In this document: positions 43,623-51,553 of the stretch, in pieces
Position numbering within the stretch: position 1 is the first letter of the stretch
Layout of the letters: every line of letters begins with the position of its first letter
Origin: Candidatus Cloacimonadota bacterium
GTDB taxonomy: Bacteria; Muiribacteriota; UBA6191
Direction of reading: 5' to 3'
Assembly: GCA_023954715.1 (NCBI GenBank)
Contig: JAGSHD010000004.1
Location: 248,001-312,000, forward strand
DNA length: 64,000 nucleotides
The notes under the pieces: generated by a model
The model's database searches: none
What the model was told of the DNA's origin: nothing
The model's input: the letters and a program-made list of their open reading frames with translations, nothing else
Position numbers and translations under genes: made by a program

Positions 43623-46169
43623 TTATTTAGCGAATTGAATAAACTTTTGTACAAAGTCATCAAGGTTTGAAATCTCGTGTAAAATCTCATTACTCAACTC
43701 AAATTTTAATGCTTTAGTAATCTTTGAAGAGTTTACCTTTTCTTTTAGAGCCAGCCCTTCTTTGACTAGTCTACCGGCCCCTTTACGTAAAAACCCCTTC
43801 ATTTGAACGAGGTCTTTACTAGAGCTTTGTATCCTAGCCGAAAAAACACTTGAATTTTTCAAAAAGAAATCTCCCCTAGCCAATTGTTTGAACACTACAG
43901 TACCTTGTTTCCATACCTTGTATTCAGAAACAAATGTTGAAGCATTAACTTTTGATGATTTTTGGAGATAAAAACCCTTCTTTTTCTCAAAACTAACTCC
44001 ATGATTATGTAAGTTTTTAATATACAATTTTATGATGTTTGTTTCTTTCGAAAAGTCATATTTTACAGGCTCTGTACTCTTAGCATAGATCCCTTTAGGT
44101 ACCACTTGAATTAGATAAGGACGTTTCGGTTGAAAACTACCAAAAGGAGAACTCAAAATTTCAATTAACGACGCTTGAGAAATATTAGTAACAGAAACCA
44201 ATAATGGAGTTAAAGGAGTCATCAAACCTTCAACAAAATCACCGTTAAAACTTATCAAGGCATCGTTTTCACCTAATAGATTTAATAAAAGCCCTAACTC
44301 TTTAAGTGCTTTAGATATCTGCACAAAATGAGACAGTAACTCATCATTAGTAAATGGCTTATCTAAAAAGTAGTTTAAAAACCTACTATTTCTTGCATAC
44401 GGAACTCTCATAGAGTCGCTTTGTAAAAATAGTTTAAGGTCTTTATCATCAATCAATGATTTATCCAAATAGTTTTCTAGACATCTATGAAATAGAGCAG
44501 AGTTTTTATCATTTAGATCAAATCTTAAATTAAAATTAGCAATTTTTTCATTTAAGTCTTTAAAGCCAAACTCATCTGGGTTTGCTTCGAGTAAAATATC
44601 ATCCACATCAAAAAACTTAACAAATAAATCACTTAAAATATCAATCGACTCATTATTAACGACGCCTGCTTTATAAGAGCTTGCTACCTGGGCAATCCCC
44701 CAGTTTTTTACAGAGAGATCATTAACTGCTTGAGCAAAATACCAAGTGCTTTGATCCATGTAATCAATATCTTTGGTTTTTAATTTTTTTGATTGAGATA
44801 AAACTTCTAATGCAGAATTGTAATGGTAAGCAACTGCCTTGTCATAAACTTCAAAGTGACTCATTAACAGGTCTGCTAAGTTACCCTCAGGAAAATACAA
44901 AGACTTACCAGAAGCCTTACTCACAGCACTTGGAATCATTATAGTATTTTCTTGGTGGGCTTTATCAATTAAGTGTACATTAGAAAGATACAAGTACTCT
45001 TGAATCCCTATTTTATCTAAGACTTCACACAATTCTCTAAGGGCATCTCCTTCAACTCCTCCAAAAAATAGAAGCCTCTCTTTAGAGTTTTTGTTACCCA
45101 TAGGGAAAATAGCCATAAATGGACTTTTCGTAATACCCATTGGAGCTTGTGGTAAAAACCTCTTGCTTAAATCTATCTTTCTTAAGCCAGATTTATGAAT
45201 AGAAAGTTGATCACCAATTAACAGTGTCTTATACAATCTATGCGATTTTTTTTGCTTTAAAAATACGATGAGGTCTTTTTCAAATATTTTAAAAGTATTG
45301 TAGTCAATTACTGATAAAAATTTCGCTCTACTCAATTCAAGACTAGCGAACTTTTTAATATTCCATGAGTCTGCTCCAAAGTAACCTTCTTCTATCAGAG
45401 TCCTTTTTATAGACTTTAAAAATGACTCTCCATAAAGGCCTCTTAAAAATTCTAGGCTCATAGCTCCGAACTTTCTGTCTAAAAGTCTAGAAAATATCTT
45501 TCGACCATCACCAAAAACTACTTTTTTAATATCTCTAGGAAGATTATATAAAGACTCTTTAAAGATTGAGCTTTTATAATTTACACGGTCTGCCACATGA
45601 AAATCATAACCTGATATTTTTTCAGCAAGAAATGATAGATTGTCTTCTCGGTAACAGTATAAATAAGATAGTATTTGTTGAATGCTTTGATCATCTCTCA
45701 CATTTGTTATAATCAAACGACCTCTAGAGCCCTTCGCTGGCGGAACCACTAAATACATCAAACCTTGGCGAGCTGAATGAGACTCACTAAAAAATGGCTG
45801 TAAGTAATATAATTCTTTGATACCCTCTTTTTTTAGAAAGTAATAAGAATCATATAGACTCCCAAAGTGATGCTGTACTTTGAAATTATTTTTTAAAGCA
45901 TAAGAAACCAAGCCTAATGGAGTATTTGCTTGTACCCAGTCTTTTGCTAAGGCTTGAGCCTCTTTAGACGATCGATCTAACTGCTCTCCTAACAACTTAA
46001 ACCCTAAAGTTTTAGAATACTCTAGTTGTCGATGTTTTAAAGATAGTTTTTCAAGCTGAACTTTTTTTACACTATAAAAACTATCTTGTGACAACAAATC
46101 TAGTAATGGATCAGCAAATGTTAGATTAAGTGTACAAAGAATTAGACAAAAGAATTTTAATTGTTTCAT
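43623..46169 (-). CDS. Large exported protein of unknown function
   Basis: Not recognised. 848 residues after signal peptide KQLKFFCLILCTLNLTFA. The chain is evenly mixed alpha/beta, lysine-rich, with no obvious repeats, cysteine pairs or membrane segments. A central stretch FSESHSARQGLMYLVVPPAK and PMGNKNSKERLLFFGG suggests compact beta domains. The C-terminal 120 residues are basic and helical. AAGG precedes the ATG. It has its own promoter, a long leader with repeated motifs (46227-46324) and its own terminator, so it is monocistronic and individually controlled. Periplasmic, outer-membrane or secreted fate is open. Confidence 0.7.
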   Translation of the reverse strand: MKQLKFFCLILCTLNLTFADPLLDLLSQDSFYSVKKVQLEKLSLKHRQLEYSKTLGFKLLGEQLDRSSKEAQALAKDWVQANTPLGLVSYALKNNFKVQHHFGSLYDSYYFLKKEGIKELYYLQPFFSESHSARQGLMYLVVPPAKGSRGRLIITNVRDDQSIQQILSYLYCYREDNLSFLAEKISGYDFHVADRVNYKSSIFKESLYNLPRDIKKVVFGDGRKIFSRLLDRKFGAMSLEFLRGLYGESFLKSIKRTLIEEGYFGADSWNIKKFASLELSRAKFLSVIDYNTFKIFEKDLIVFLKQKKSHRLYKTLLIGDQLSIHKSGLRKIDLSKRFLPQAPMGITKSPFMAIFPMGNKNSKERLLFFGGVEGDALRELCEVLDKIGIQEYLYLSNVHLIDKAHQENTIMIPSAVSKASGKSLYFPEGNLADLLMSHFEVYDKAVAYHYNSALEVLSQSKKLKTKDIDYMDQSTWYFAQAVNDLSVKNWGIAQVASSYKAGVVNNESIDILSDLFVKFFDVDDILLEANPDEFGFKDLNEKIANFNLRFDLNDKNSALFHRCLENYLDKSLIDDKDLKLFLQSDSMRVPYARNSRFLNYFLDKPFTNDELLSHFVQISKALKELGLLLNLLGENDALISFNGDFVEGLMTPLTPLLVSVTNISQASLIEILSSPFGSFQPKRPYLIQVVPKGIYAKSTEPVKYDFSKETNIIKLYIKNLHNHGVSFEKKKGFYLQKSSKVNASTFVSEYKVWKQGTVVFKQLARGDFFLKNSSVFSARIQSSSKDLVQMKGFLRKGAGRLVKEGLALKEKVNSSKITKALKFELSNEILHEISNLDDFVQKFIQFAK

Positions 46170-46226
46170 GATTACCTTTTAGTAAATCTCAAATTTAGAC
46201 CGTCTTTTAATGCTATAAGCTAGTTA

Positions 46227-46324
46227 AGTTTTTCTATAAGAGTGTATTTTTTATATACAAGCCCCATATATAAGGCAATATTATAGTTTTTCTATAAGAA
46301 AAAAAATAATGTTTGAGTAGCCCC
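46227..46324 (-). repeat. Tandem repeated motifs in the leader of the 848-residue protein gene
   Basis: On the minus strand the leader contains two copies of a roughly 40-nt unit that starts GGGGCT (46319-46324, 46260-46265) and ends TCTTATAGAAAAACT (46285-46299, 46227-46241). The end motif is identical at all 15 positions; the units are 58-59 bp apart. A third, partial echo (GCTTATAGCATTAAAA) follows. They may be RNA or DNA binding sites for one regulator. The rest of the 46170-46713 gap holds promoters and AT-rich sequence, no gene. Confidence 0.55.
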
Positions 46325-46350
46325 AAATTATAAATACATTAGACTAGAGC

Positions 46351-46379
46351 ATTATACCTCTGCACTCCACGAGCCTCAA
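46351..46379 (-). promoter_or_regulatory. Promoter of the 848-residue exported protein gene
   Basis: Minus strand TTGAGG (46374-46379), 17 bp, TATAAT (46351-46356, a perfect -10). Start expected near 46344, giving a 5' leader of about 175 nt that includes the repeated motifs at 46227-46324. Confidence 0.6.
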
Positions 46380-46713
46380 GTTTTTCTAAGAAAAGTTTTC
46401 AATAAAATTCTCTGTAAACTTCATTCGTAACCATAACAAGAAGAAAGAATCTACTTTTGTAGAAAAAATCTTCTTTGTAAATCTTGACCCTACAAAATTA
46501 TCTTTTAAAATGTTAATATGACCCGAAGAATGTGTAGGTTTCTGTTATCAGTTAATCGCTACTTCTAATTATTTACGTTTCATTACACTAGCATTTACTG
46601 ACAAGCTAATTTTCGTAAATAAACTCTTTGTAGCTTGATTCACTCATAATTATAATATTAATAATCTTCTTAAGTGTTTTCACCCTAAGAAGCAATCTTA
46701 AAAGTAGTGTCCA

Positions 46714-48342
46714 ATGAACCATCCTAAATATAAAAACGCTAAAATCCTTATCGTTGACGACGAAGCAATATTCTGCACAATGATCAAAGAAGTTTTTAAA
46801 CCGTATGGCTTTATCATAGAATCTTCCACTCAATATGAGCATGCACTCGATTTATTTGATAAGAGTAAGCATGCTCTAGTCTTATGTGACTTTAATTTAG
46901 CTGGGTCTTCAAAAAATGGCTTGGATATAGTTCGAGAGTTCAAAAAAAAGTCAGAGTTAACCCAAATTATTATGATTACTGGTAGACCTAGTCTAGAGTT
47001 AGCCGTCAAAGCATTTGAAACTGGTATTTACGACTTTATGGTAAAACCAGTCAATATGAGACATCTCAAGCAAAAAGTAGATAGTGCTCTAAATCAATAT
47101 CACTTATTACTACAAGAAGAAGAGCTTAAAAGGGATCTCAAAGAAAAAAATAGTCAACTAAAAAAAATCAATCATCAATTAAGAGATGCTTTAGATGAGT
47201 CAAAAAAATACCAAGCTCATTTAGCTCACTCTACAAAACTGGCAGGAGTTGGTGAAATGACGGCTAGTATTGCTCACGAGTTTAACAATATCCTCGGAGC
47301 CATTCGAGGTTATAGCCAGTTAGCTATACGTTCAGCTAGTGATACAGATTATTTACTAGATGCTCATAAAAAAAATAAAAAAGCTGCTGATAAAGCTATC
47401 AAAGTTGTATCTAACCTATTACAGTTTAGTAAAAAGCTAAACCCTTCAATGGAGATCAACGATATCAATGTAGCTATAACAGAGACCATTACCCTATCTC
47501 TTCATCACTTAAATTTACAAAAAATTCAAGTTGAAACAAAGCTAGATGAAACTCCTAACTTCGAGTTTGACAGTGGACAATTACAACAAGTCTTTTTAAA
47601 CCTTATCACAAATGCTTGCCAAGCAATGAATAACGGAGGAGACTTACAAATAGTCAACTCGTATCACGATAACCAAGTAAAATTAAATTTCATAGATACT
47701 GGCAGTGGCATCTCTCCTAAAAACCTAGAAAAAATATTTTTACCTTTTTTCTCTACTAAAGGCGGAGACAATGGTGCTATTGGTTCTGGTTTAGGACTGT
47801 TTGTCTCCAAACAAATCATAGAGTCTCATGGTGGTAAAATAAGTGTGAGCTCCACAAATAAAGGTACAAATTTCGAGATAGTTTTACCTTGCAATGGACT
47901 TGAACTACCTGAAGAAGGTGTAGTCGTAAACGAACCTTGCGAACCTTCTCCTATTCGAGCTATAGTAGTAGACGATGAAAAGGATATATGCGAGGTTTTA
48001 TGCCAATTTTTAATTGCAAAAGACGTAGCTGCTACAAGCGCATATACTGGTAAAGAGTGCCTAAACCTTTTAGAGCAAGACTCTAACATTGATCTCATAT
48101 TAATGGACTTAAATATGCCAGAAATCAATGGAGATGAAGCTCTTCATGTTATCAAAGAGAAATACCCTAATATAATTGTATATATCATGAGCGGTTATGG
48201 TACCAAACAAAAAATAGATGGTGTTTTGTCCATTGGAGCTGATCGCTATATATCCAAGCCCTTTGACTTAGATACTTTAGATCGCTATATCGATGAAGAA
48301 ATAGAAACAATCAAAGAGCGAAAGCTTCTCGAGCTTTCTTAA
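46714..48342 (+). CDS. Receiver-histidine kinase-receiver hybrid signalling protein
   Basis: 542 residues, no membrane segment, so cytosolic. Order: receiver 1 (KILIVDDEAIFCTM, phospho-acceptor D59 in LVLCDFNLAG), a coiled coil (about 125-180), a HisKA dimerisation helix with H188 in SIAHEFNNILGAIRGY, the ATPase domain (N box NLITNACQAM, G boxes DTGSGISPKNL and GSGLGLFVSKQIIESHGG), then receiver 2 (RAIVVDDEKDICEV, D465 in LILMDLNMPEING). No DNA-binding output, so it probably passes phosphate to a partner elsewhere. No strong Shine-Dalgarno is visible. Isolated rightward gene; the signal is unknown. Confidence 0.93.
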   Translation: MNHPKYKNAKILIVDDEAIFCTMIKEVFKPYGFIIESSTQYEHALDLFDKSKHALVLCDFNLAGSSKNGLDIVREFKKKSELTQIIMITGRPSLELAVKAFETGIYDFMVKPVNMRHLKQKVDSALNQYHLLLQEEELKRDLKEKNSQLKKINHQLRDALDESKKYQAHLAHSTKLAGVGEMTASIAHEFNNILGAIRGYSQLAIRSASDTDYLLDAHKKNKKAADKAIKVVSNLLQFSKKLNPSMEINDINVAITETITLSLHHLNLQKIQVETKLDETPNFEFDSGQLQQVFLNLITNACQAMNNGGDLQIVNSYHDNQVKLNFIDTGSGISPKNLEKIFLPFFSTKGGDNGAIGSGLGLFVSKQIIESHGGKISVSSTNKGTNFEIVLPCNGLELPEEGVVVNEPCEPSPIRAIVVDDEKDICEVLCQFLIAKDVAATSAYTGKECLNLLEQDSNIDLILMDLNMPEINGDEALHVIKEKYPNIIVYIMSGYGTKQKIDGVLSIGADRYISKPFDLDTLDRYIDEEIETIKERKLLELS

Positions 48343-48343
48343 T

Positions 48344-48427
48344 CTAATACCAACCCAAGTAAATACTTATTTCTTAAGTAGCCTCGAAGTGAAAAGACCT
48401 TAAAAATGACTTTTGAATTGATATTAG
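48344..48427. repeat. Small palindromic element with CTAATACCAA / TTGATATTAG ends
   Basis: Ten-base ends (48344-48353 and 48418-48427) are complementary except for one G-U-type position and enclose about 64 bp with nested arms (AAAAG...CTTTT). Located directly after the hybrid kinase gene stop. It looks like a second, unrelated small mobile palindrome beside repeat copy B, or an unusual terminator region. Only one copy is seen. Confidence 0.45.
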
Positions 48428-48449
48428 TATAGCTCCACTTAAAAATACT

Positions 48450-48563
48450 GCTATTATTCAGATGGTCTCTTTGATAAACGGAGAGGAGCATACAAATTTT
48501 TCGCAGTTTTTGCTTTATTGATATACCTAGATATAATCAACCTTTGTGAACAAATTGAAAAAT
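48450..48563 (+). repeat. MITE-like element, copy B (partly decayed)
   Basis: 114 bp aligned without gaps to copy A (minus strand 10038 to 9925): 99 of 114 positions identical by hand count, most differences transitions. The left end GCTATTATTCAG matches 10 of 12 terminal bases; the right terminal repeat is lost, replaced by AT-rich sequence next to a terminator. Shared core strings include GAGCATACAA, TTTTTCGCAGTTTTTGC and AATCAACCTTTGTG. No ORF. Confidence 0.8.
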
Positions 48564-48578
48564 ACTTTCATATTATAA

Positions 48579-48609
48579 AAAAACACTTACGCATAATGTA
48601 AGTGTTTTT
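48579..48609. terminator. Bidirectional intrinsic terminator
   Basis: AAAAACACTTAC (48579-48590) pairs perfectly with GTAAGTGTTTTT (48598-48609) around GCATAAT, with A and T runs on both sides. It lies between the rightward hybrid kinase and the leftward gene at 48659, and can end both. Confidence 0.92.
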
Positions 48610-48658
48610 ATTTGAAAATTGACTGTTTTAACTATTTAAAACACCGAACGTTTTAGAA

Positions 48659-49027
48659 TTAAACTAAAAATCCATCTTCATCTTTTACAATATCTTGAAA
48701 CTTAATCCAGATCTTTCCTTCATTGGCATCGTTAATTCTTGCAGTACGTAGCTTATAGTTGATATCTATGATTTCTAGAGGCTCTACCCCTTTATCTTTA
48801 ACTACAAATACCCAATCACCAATGTAAAACTCTTGCTCTCTTATAAGCTTTTGATCTATCAATCGCTTAATCATCTTTCCAACTTGGCGTTTTAAACCAT
48901 GAAACTCTTTGGCATCATCTTTTAGTCCTAAATTTAAATCTTCATTAATCCCTTGAACGGTTATATTAATTTCGTCTTCAAATCTTTTTGCACGTTTACG
49001 ATTTACTTTTTTAACGCCTCTAGCCAT
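48659..49027 (-). CDS. Small basic protein of unknown function
   Basis: Not recognised. 122 residues with a very basic N-terminus (ARGVKKVNRKRAKRFEDE), a helical middle (KRQVGKMIKRLIDQKLIREQ) and a beta-rich C-terminal half with GDWVFVVKDKGVEPLEIIDI and ARINDANEGKIWIKFQDIV that looks like a small Tudor/SH3-like barrel. No signal peptide, so cytosolic; nucleic-acid binding is a guess from charge. Possibly co-transcribed with the exported gene upstream (42 bp gap). Confidence 0.65.
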   Translation of the reverse strand: MARGVKKVNRKRAKRFEDEINITVQGINEDLNLGLKDDAKEFHGLKRQVGKMIKRLIDQKLIREQEFYIGDWVFVVKDKGVEPLEIIDINYKLRTARINDANEGKIWIKFQDIVKDEDGFLV

Positions 49028-49069
49028 ACAATCGAGCCCTTTTGTTTAATTAGTTGAATATTGATTTGC

Positions 49070-50365
49070 TTACTTGCAAGATAGTTTTTTTGTTTTGTAA
49101 TCTAGTCCCGCTTTTTTTGCTAGATTAACCAGACATTTTTGCCCACCATTTTTAAGATATTTTTTTACATCCGTCAAATAGTTTGATTTGCTTAACTCAA
49201 GGGCCTTAGCATCAGACCCCAATCGAACTTTAATCCCTGCGTTACCCATAGCACCAATCAGTTCAGTGGGTAATGCACGGTAATTGTGTTTTGTAAGTAA
49301 GAGTTTCCAACCATTTTTTAATAAGTTGTGTACTCTTGGGTCAAATCCAACTTTATTTACACCAGATGCTGATAGTGATGCTTTTATAGCACGAACAGCC
49401 ATTGCTTTACTACCATATATACGGTAATCACAAAAAAATGGAGGTCGTTTATAAACTGGTTTTTCTGGTTTTGGTGCCGGTTTTGGAGCTGGTGATGGAA
49501 TAGGCTCTTGTGGAGGAGTTGGAGGTTTTGGCATTTCAGGTGTACCATCTAGCTTTTCTTTTAAAGCAGCTAGTTCATCTAACATCTCGCCTTTACTCTT
49601 TTCGTATTCAAGCATTTTTTCACTTAAGGTCTTTAGCTCTTCTACAACCTTCTCTTTATCTTTCGCTACTTGTTCTAATTTTTCTTGAATCTCTTCAATG
49701 GCTTCATCATTATTTTTTAAGCTTTTAATTTGATCTTGAAGTGATCCTATTTTAGATACAGAATCATTTATATTTTTTTTAAGAGTTATAATCTCTTGCT
49801 TTAACTCTGATAAATCTTGATCTGCCTCATTTTTATCAGGATCTTCTGTCGTTTCGTCTTTTTGCTCTTCTGGCTCGCTAGTATCATCAGTATCTGTTTC
49901 AGACTCCGTCTTTTCATTAGATACTACACCTGGGGATGAGTCTTCTTTTACAGACTCTTCAAACTCTATAACTTTACTATCTATGTCTTCAAGTACTTCT
50001 GACAAAACATCATGATGATCTTGTACTACCCCTTCTTCACCATTTACCAACCTCATTTTTAAATTGGCTTTTATCTTTTCTAATAAAGGAACAAAATACT
50101 TCATTTTAGAAATTTCATATTTTGAAATAAACACGTAAAAGCCCATCAGTTTTTCATCTGGCTCAAAGTCAAAAGTTGGTAAAATCTCTTGGTAGATTTT
50201 ATTAAGAATAGAGTCATACTCTTTGGAGTTGTCGGCGCTTGGATGATACTCCATCAAAGAACTTTGTAACACTAATATATGTAAATTGGCTTGAAAAGCG
50301 TCATCTGCTGTAGTGCTAGTAATCAAAGTAAAAATAAATAATAAAGAAAAAAGTAATTTTTGCAT
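49070..50365 (-). CDS. Exported coiled-coil protein with C-terminal Cys-containing domain
   Basis: Not recognised. 431 residues with signal peptide QKLLFSLLFIFTLITSTTA. After a helical N-domain comes an acidic low-complexity stretch, a long coiled coil (about 180-275, heptads of L/I and charged residues), a Pro/Lys linker (PKPPTPPQEPIPSP) and a compact C-terminal domain of about 125 residues with three cysteines (CDYRIYGS, KCLVNLAKK, KLSCK). The layout, a rod plus a terminal globular domain, suggests an envelope spacer or wall-binding protein. No catalytic motif is seen. Confidence 0.7.
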   Translation of the reverse strand: MQKLLFSLLFIFTLITSTTADDAFQANLHILVLQSSLMEYHPSADNSKEYDSILNKIYQEILPTFDFEPDEKLMGFYVFISKYEISKMKYFVPLLEKIKANLKMRLVNGEEGVVQDHHDVLSEVLEDIDSKVIEFEESVKEDSSPGVVSNEKTESETDTDDTSEPEEQKDETTEDPDKNEADQDLSELKQEIITLKKNINDSVSKIGSLQDQIKSLKNNDEAIEEIQEKLEQVAKDKEKVVEELKTLSEKMLEYEKSKGEMLDELAALKEKLDGTPEMPKPPTPPQEPIPSPAPKPAPKPEKPVYKRPPFFCDYRIYGSKAMAVRAIKASLSASGVNKVGFDPRVHNLLKNGWKLLLTKHNYRALPTELIGAMGNAGIKVRLGSDAKALELSKSNYLTDVKKYLKNGGQKCLVNLAKKAGLDYKTKKLSCK

Positions 50366-50604
50366 AAAATCTCCTAGTATTACTACGGATTAAACCCAAA
50401 AAAGTTTCATAATATGTAGGACTAAAAGTTTACTGTAAATAAACAAAGCTCTTTTAAAACAGATCCTAATGTTTGTAAAAACTCAACTTTTAAGCCTCTT
50501 TTAAACGACGCTGTGGAAGCAATAGAAAGTCTAGTTAAATATTAGTCCAAAAGATAAGTGAATTATGTGTAAAAATAGGGAGTTATTATACTCTCTGAGC
50601 AAAA

Positions 50605-50630
50605 AAAAAAGCCACGTTAATGGCTTTTTT
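50605..50630 (-). terminator. Intrinsic terminator of the CxxCH protein gene
   Basis: AAAAAAGCCA (50605-50614) pairs with TGGCTTTTTT (50621-50630) around CGTTAA. On the minus strand it follows the stop at 50644 and ends in a T run of ten. Confidence 0.92.
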
Positions 50631-50643
50631 AGTTTTCTAAAGT

Positions 50644-51312
50644 TTAGAAGTAATCGTCAAATTCCCAATCAGATAGGTGATCATAAGATTTTGGACCTAC
50701 ATTTTTTCTTTTTAAAATTACTGTTTTTGGACCTTTAACCAAGGGGTTTTCACTACCGCTTCCATTCCCTTTTGAAGATTTTCCTAGAGATTTTTTTACA
50801 CTATCACTTAGTTTTGGCTGTATTGGTTTTAAGGTGACTGGATCTATTTTACCCTCAGCAATCAGCTTCTTTTCCGCTTTTTTCTTTATTTCAGCTTCGA
50901 TCTTTTTTCTAGCCTCTTCTTCTATTCGCTCTTGCTCTTTTTGTTTAGCAAGTTCTACTTTCTTTTTGGCCTCTTCAATAGCCTTTAGTTTTTCAGCTTT
51001 TTCCTTTTCTATTTTTTCTTGTGCTTCTCTAGCCTTGGAATCAATTTTAAGCTTATTTGCCTTAATCTTAGCTGCCAAAAAAGTTAACTGTCGAATCCTA
51101 CTCTTAGGTACATATCCCTCTTTCTCCACCAATTTTTTTATATATTTAATTCCACGAGACTTTAAGTTAGGCTTTCCTTTTCTTCCACCTCTAGAAGTCT
51201 TATGGCATTGGACACAACTCATTTTTTCTTTTTGTGCCATTTCTTTGGTAGCGTGTATATTGGATACACATAAAATAAAGCCTAATATGCTTAATAGAGT
51301 AATTTGCCTCAT
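50644..51312 (-). CDS. Exported protein with one c-type heme-binding motif and a charged helical tail
   Basis: 222 residues. Signal peptide RQITLLSILGFILCVSNIHA is followed at once by MSCVQCHKTSRGG, a CxxCH motif that binds heme c covalently in exported proteins. About 25 further residues complete at most a minimal heme domain. The remainder is a Lys/Glu-rich single helix (about 90-150) with repeated EKAEKLK/KKVELAK patterns, then a disordered Gly/Ser-rich part and an acidic C-terminus (WEFDDYF). A CxxCH without heme is possible. AAGGAA precedes the ATG. Confidence 0.7.
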   Translation of the reverse strand: MRQITLLSILGFILCVSNIHATKEMAQKEKMSCVQCHKTSRGGRKGKPNLKSRGIKYIKKLVEKEGYVPKSRIRQLTFLAAKIKANKLKIDSKAREAQEKIEKEKAEKLKAIEEAKKKVELAKQKEQERIEEEARKKIEAEIKKKAEKKLIAEGKIDPVTLKPIQPKLSDSVKKSLGKSSKGNGSGSENPLVKGPKTVILKRKNVGPKSYDHLSDWEFDDYF

Positions 51313-51494
51313 AATAATTCCTTCAAAAGTAATATCTAACTTCTTAGATCTTAACTGTCGTTCATCCTTCTTTCGTCCACTTAAAAGCCAATAGAAATAA
51401 GATTTTAACTATAAATTTGGGTGAATCAAACCATTCTAAGTAAGTTATACAAAAACTCCTTTGTAAGCTAATATTTGTATTTATATTAAAAGCT

Positions 51495-51528
51495 AAAAAA
51501 AATCCCCCACTAAAATATAGCGGAGGAT
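51495..51528 (-). terminator. Intrinsic terminator of the SLH-porin gene
   Basis: On the minus strand ATCCTCCGC pairs with GTGGGGGAT (51520-51528 with 51502-51510, two G-U pairs) around a nine-base loop, followed by seven or eight T. It starts 25 bp after the stop codon at 51554. Confidence 0.82.
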
Positions 51529-51553
51529 CTTTTCTACAAAAATCTAAATCAAA

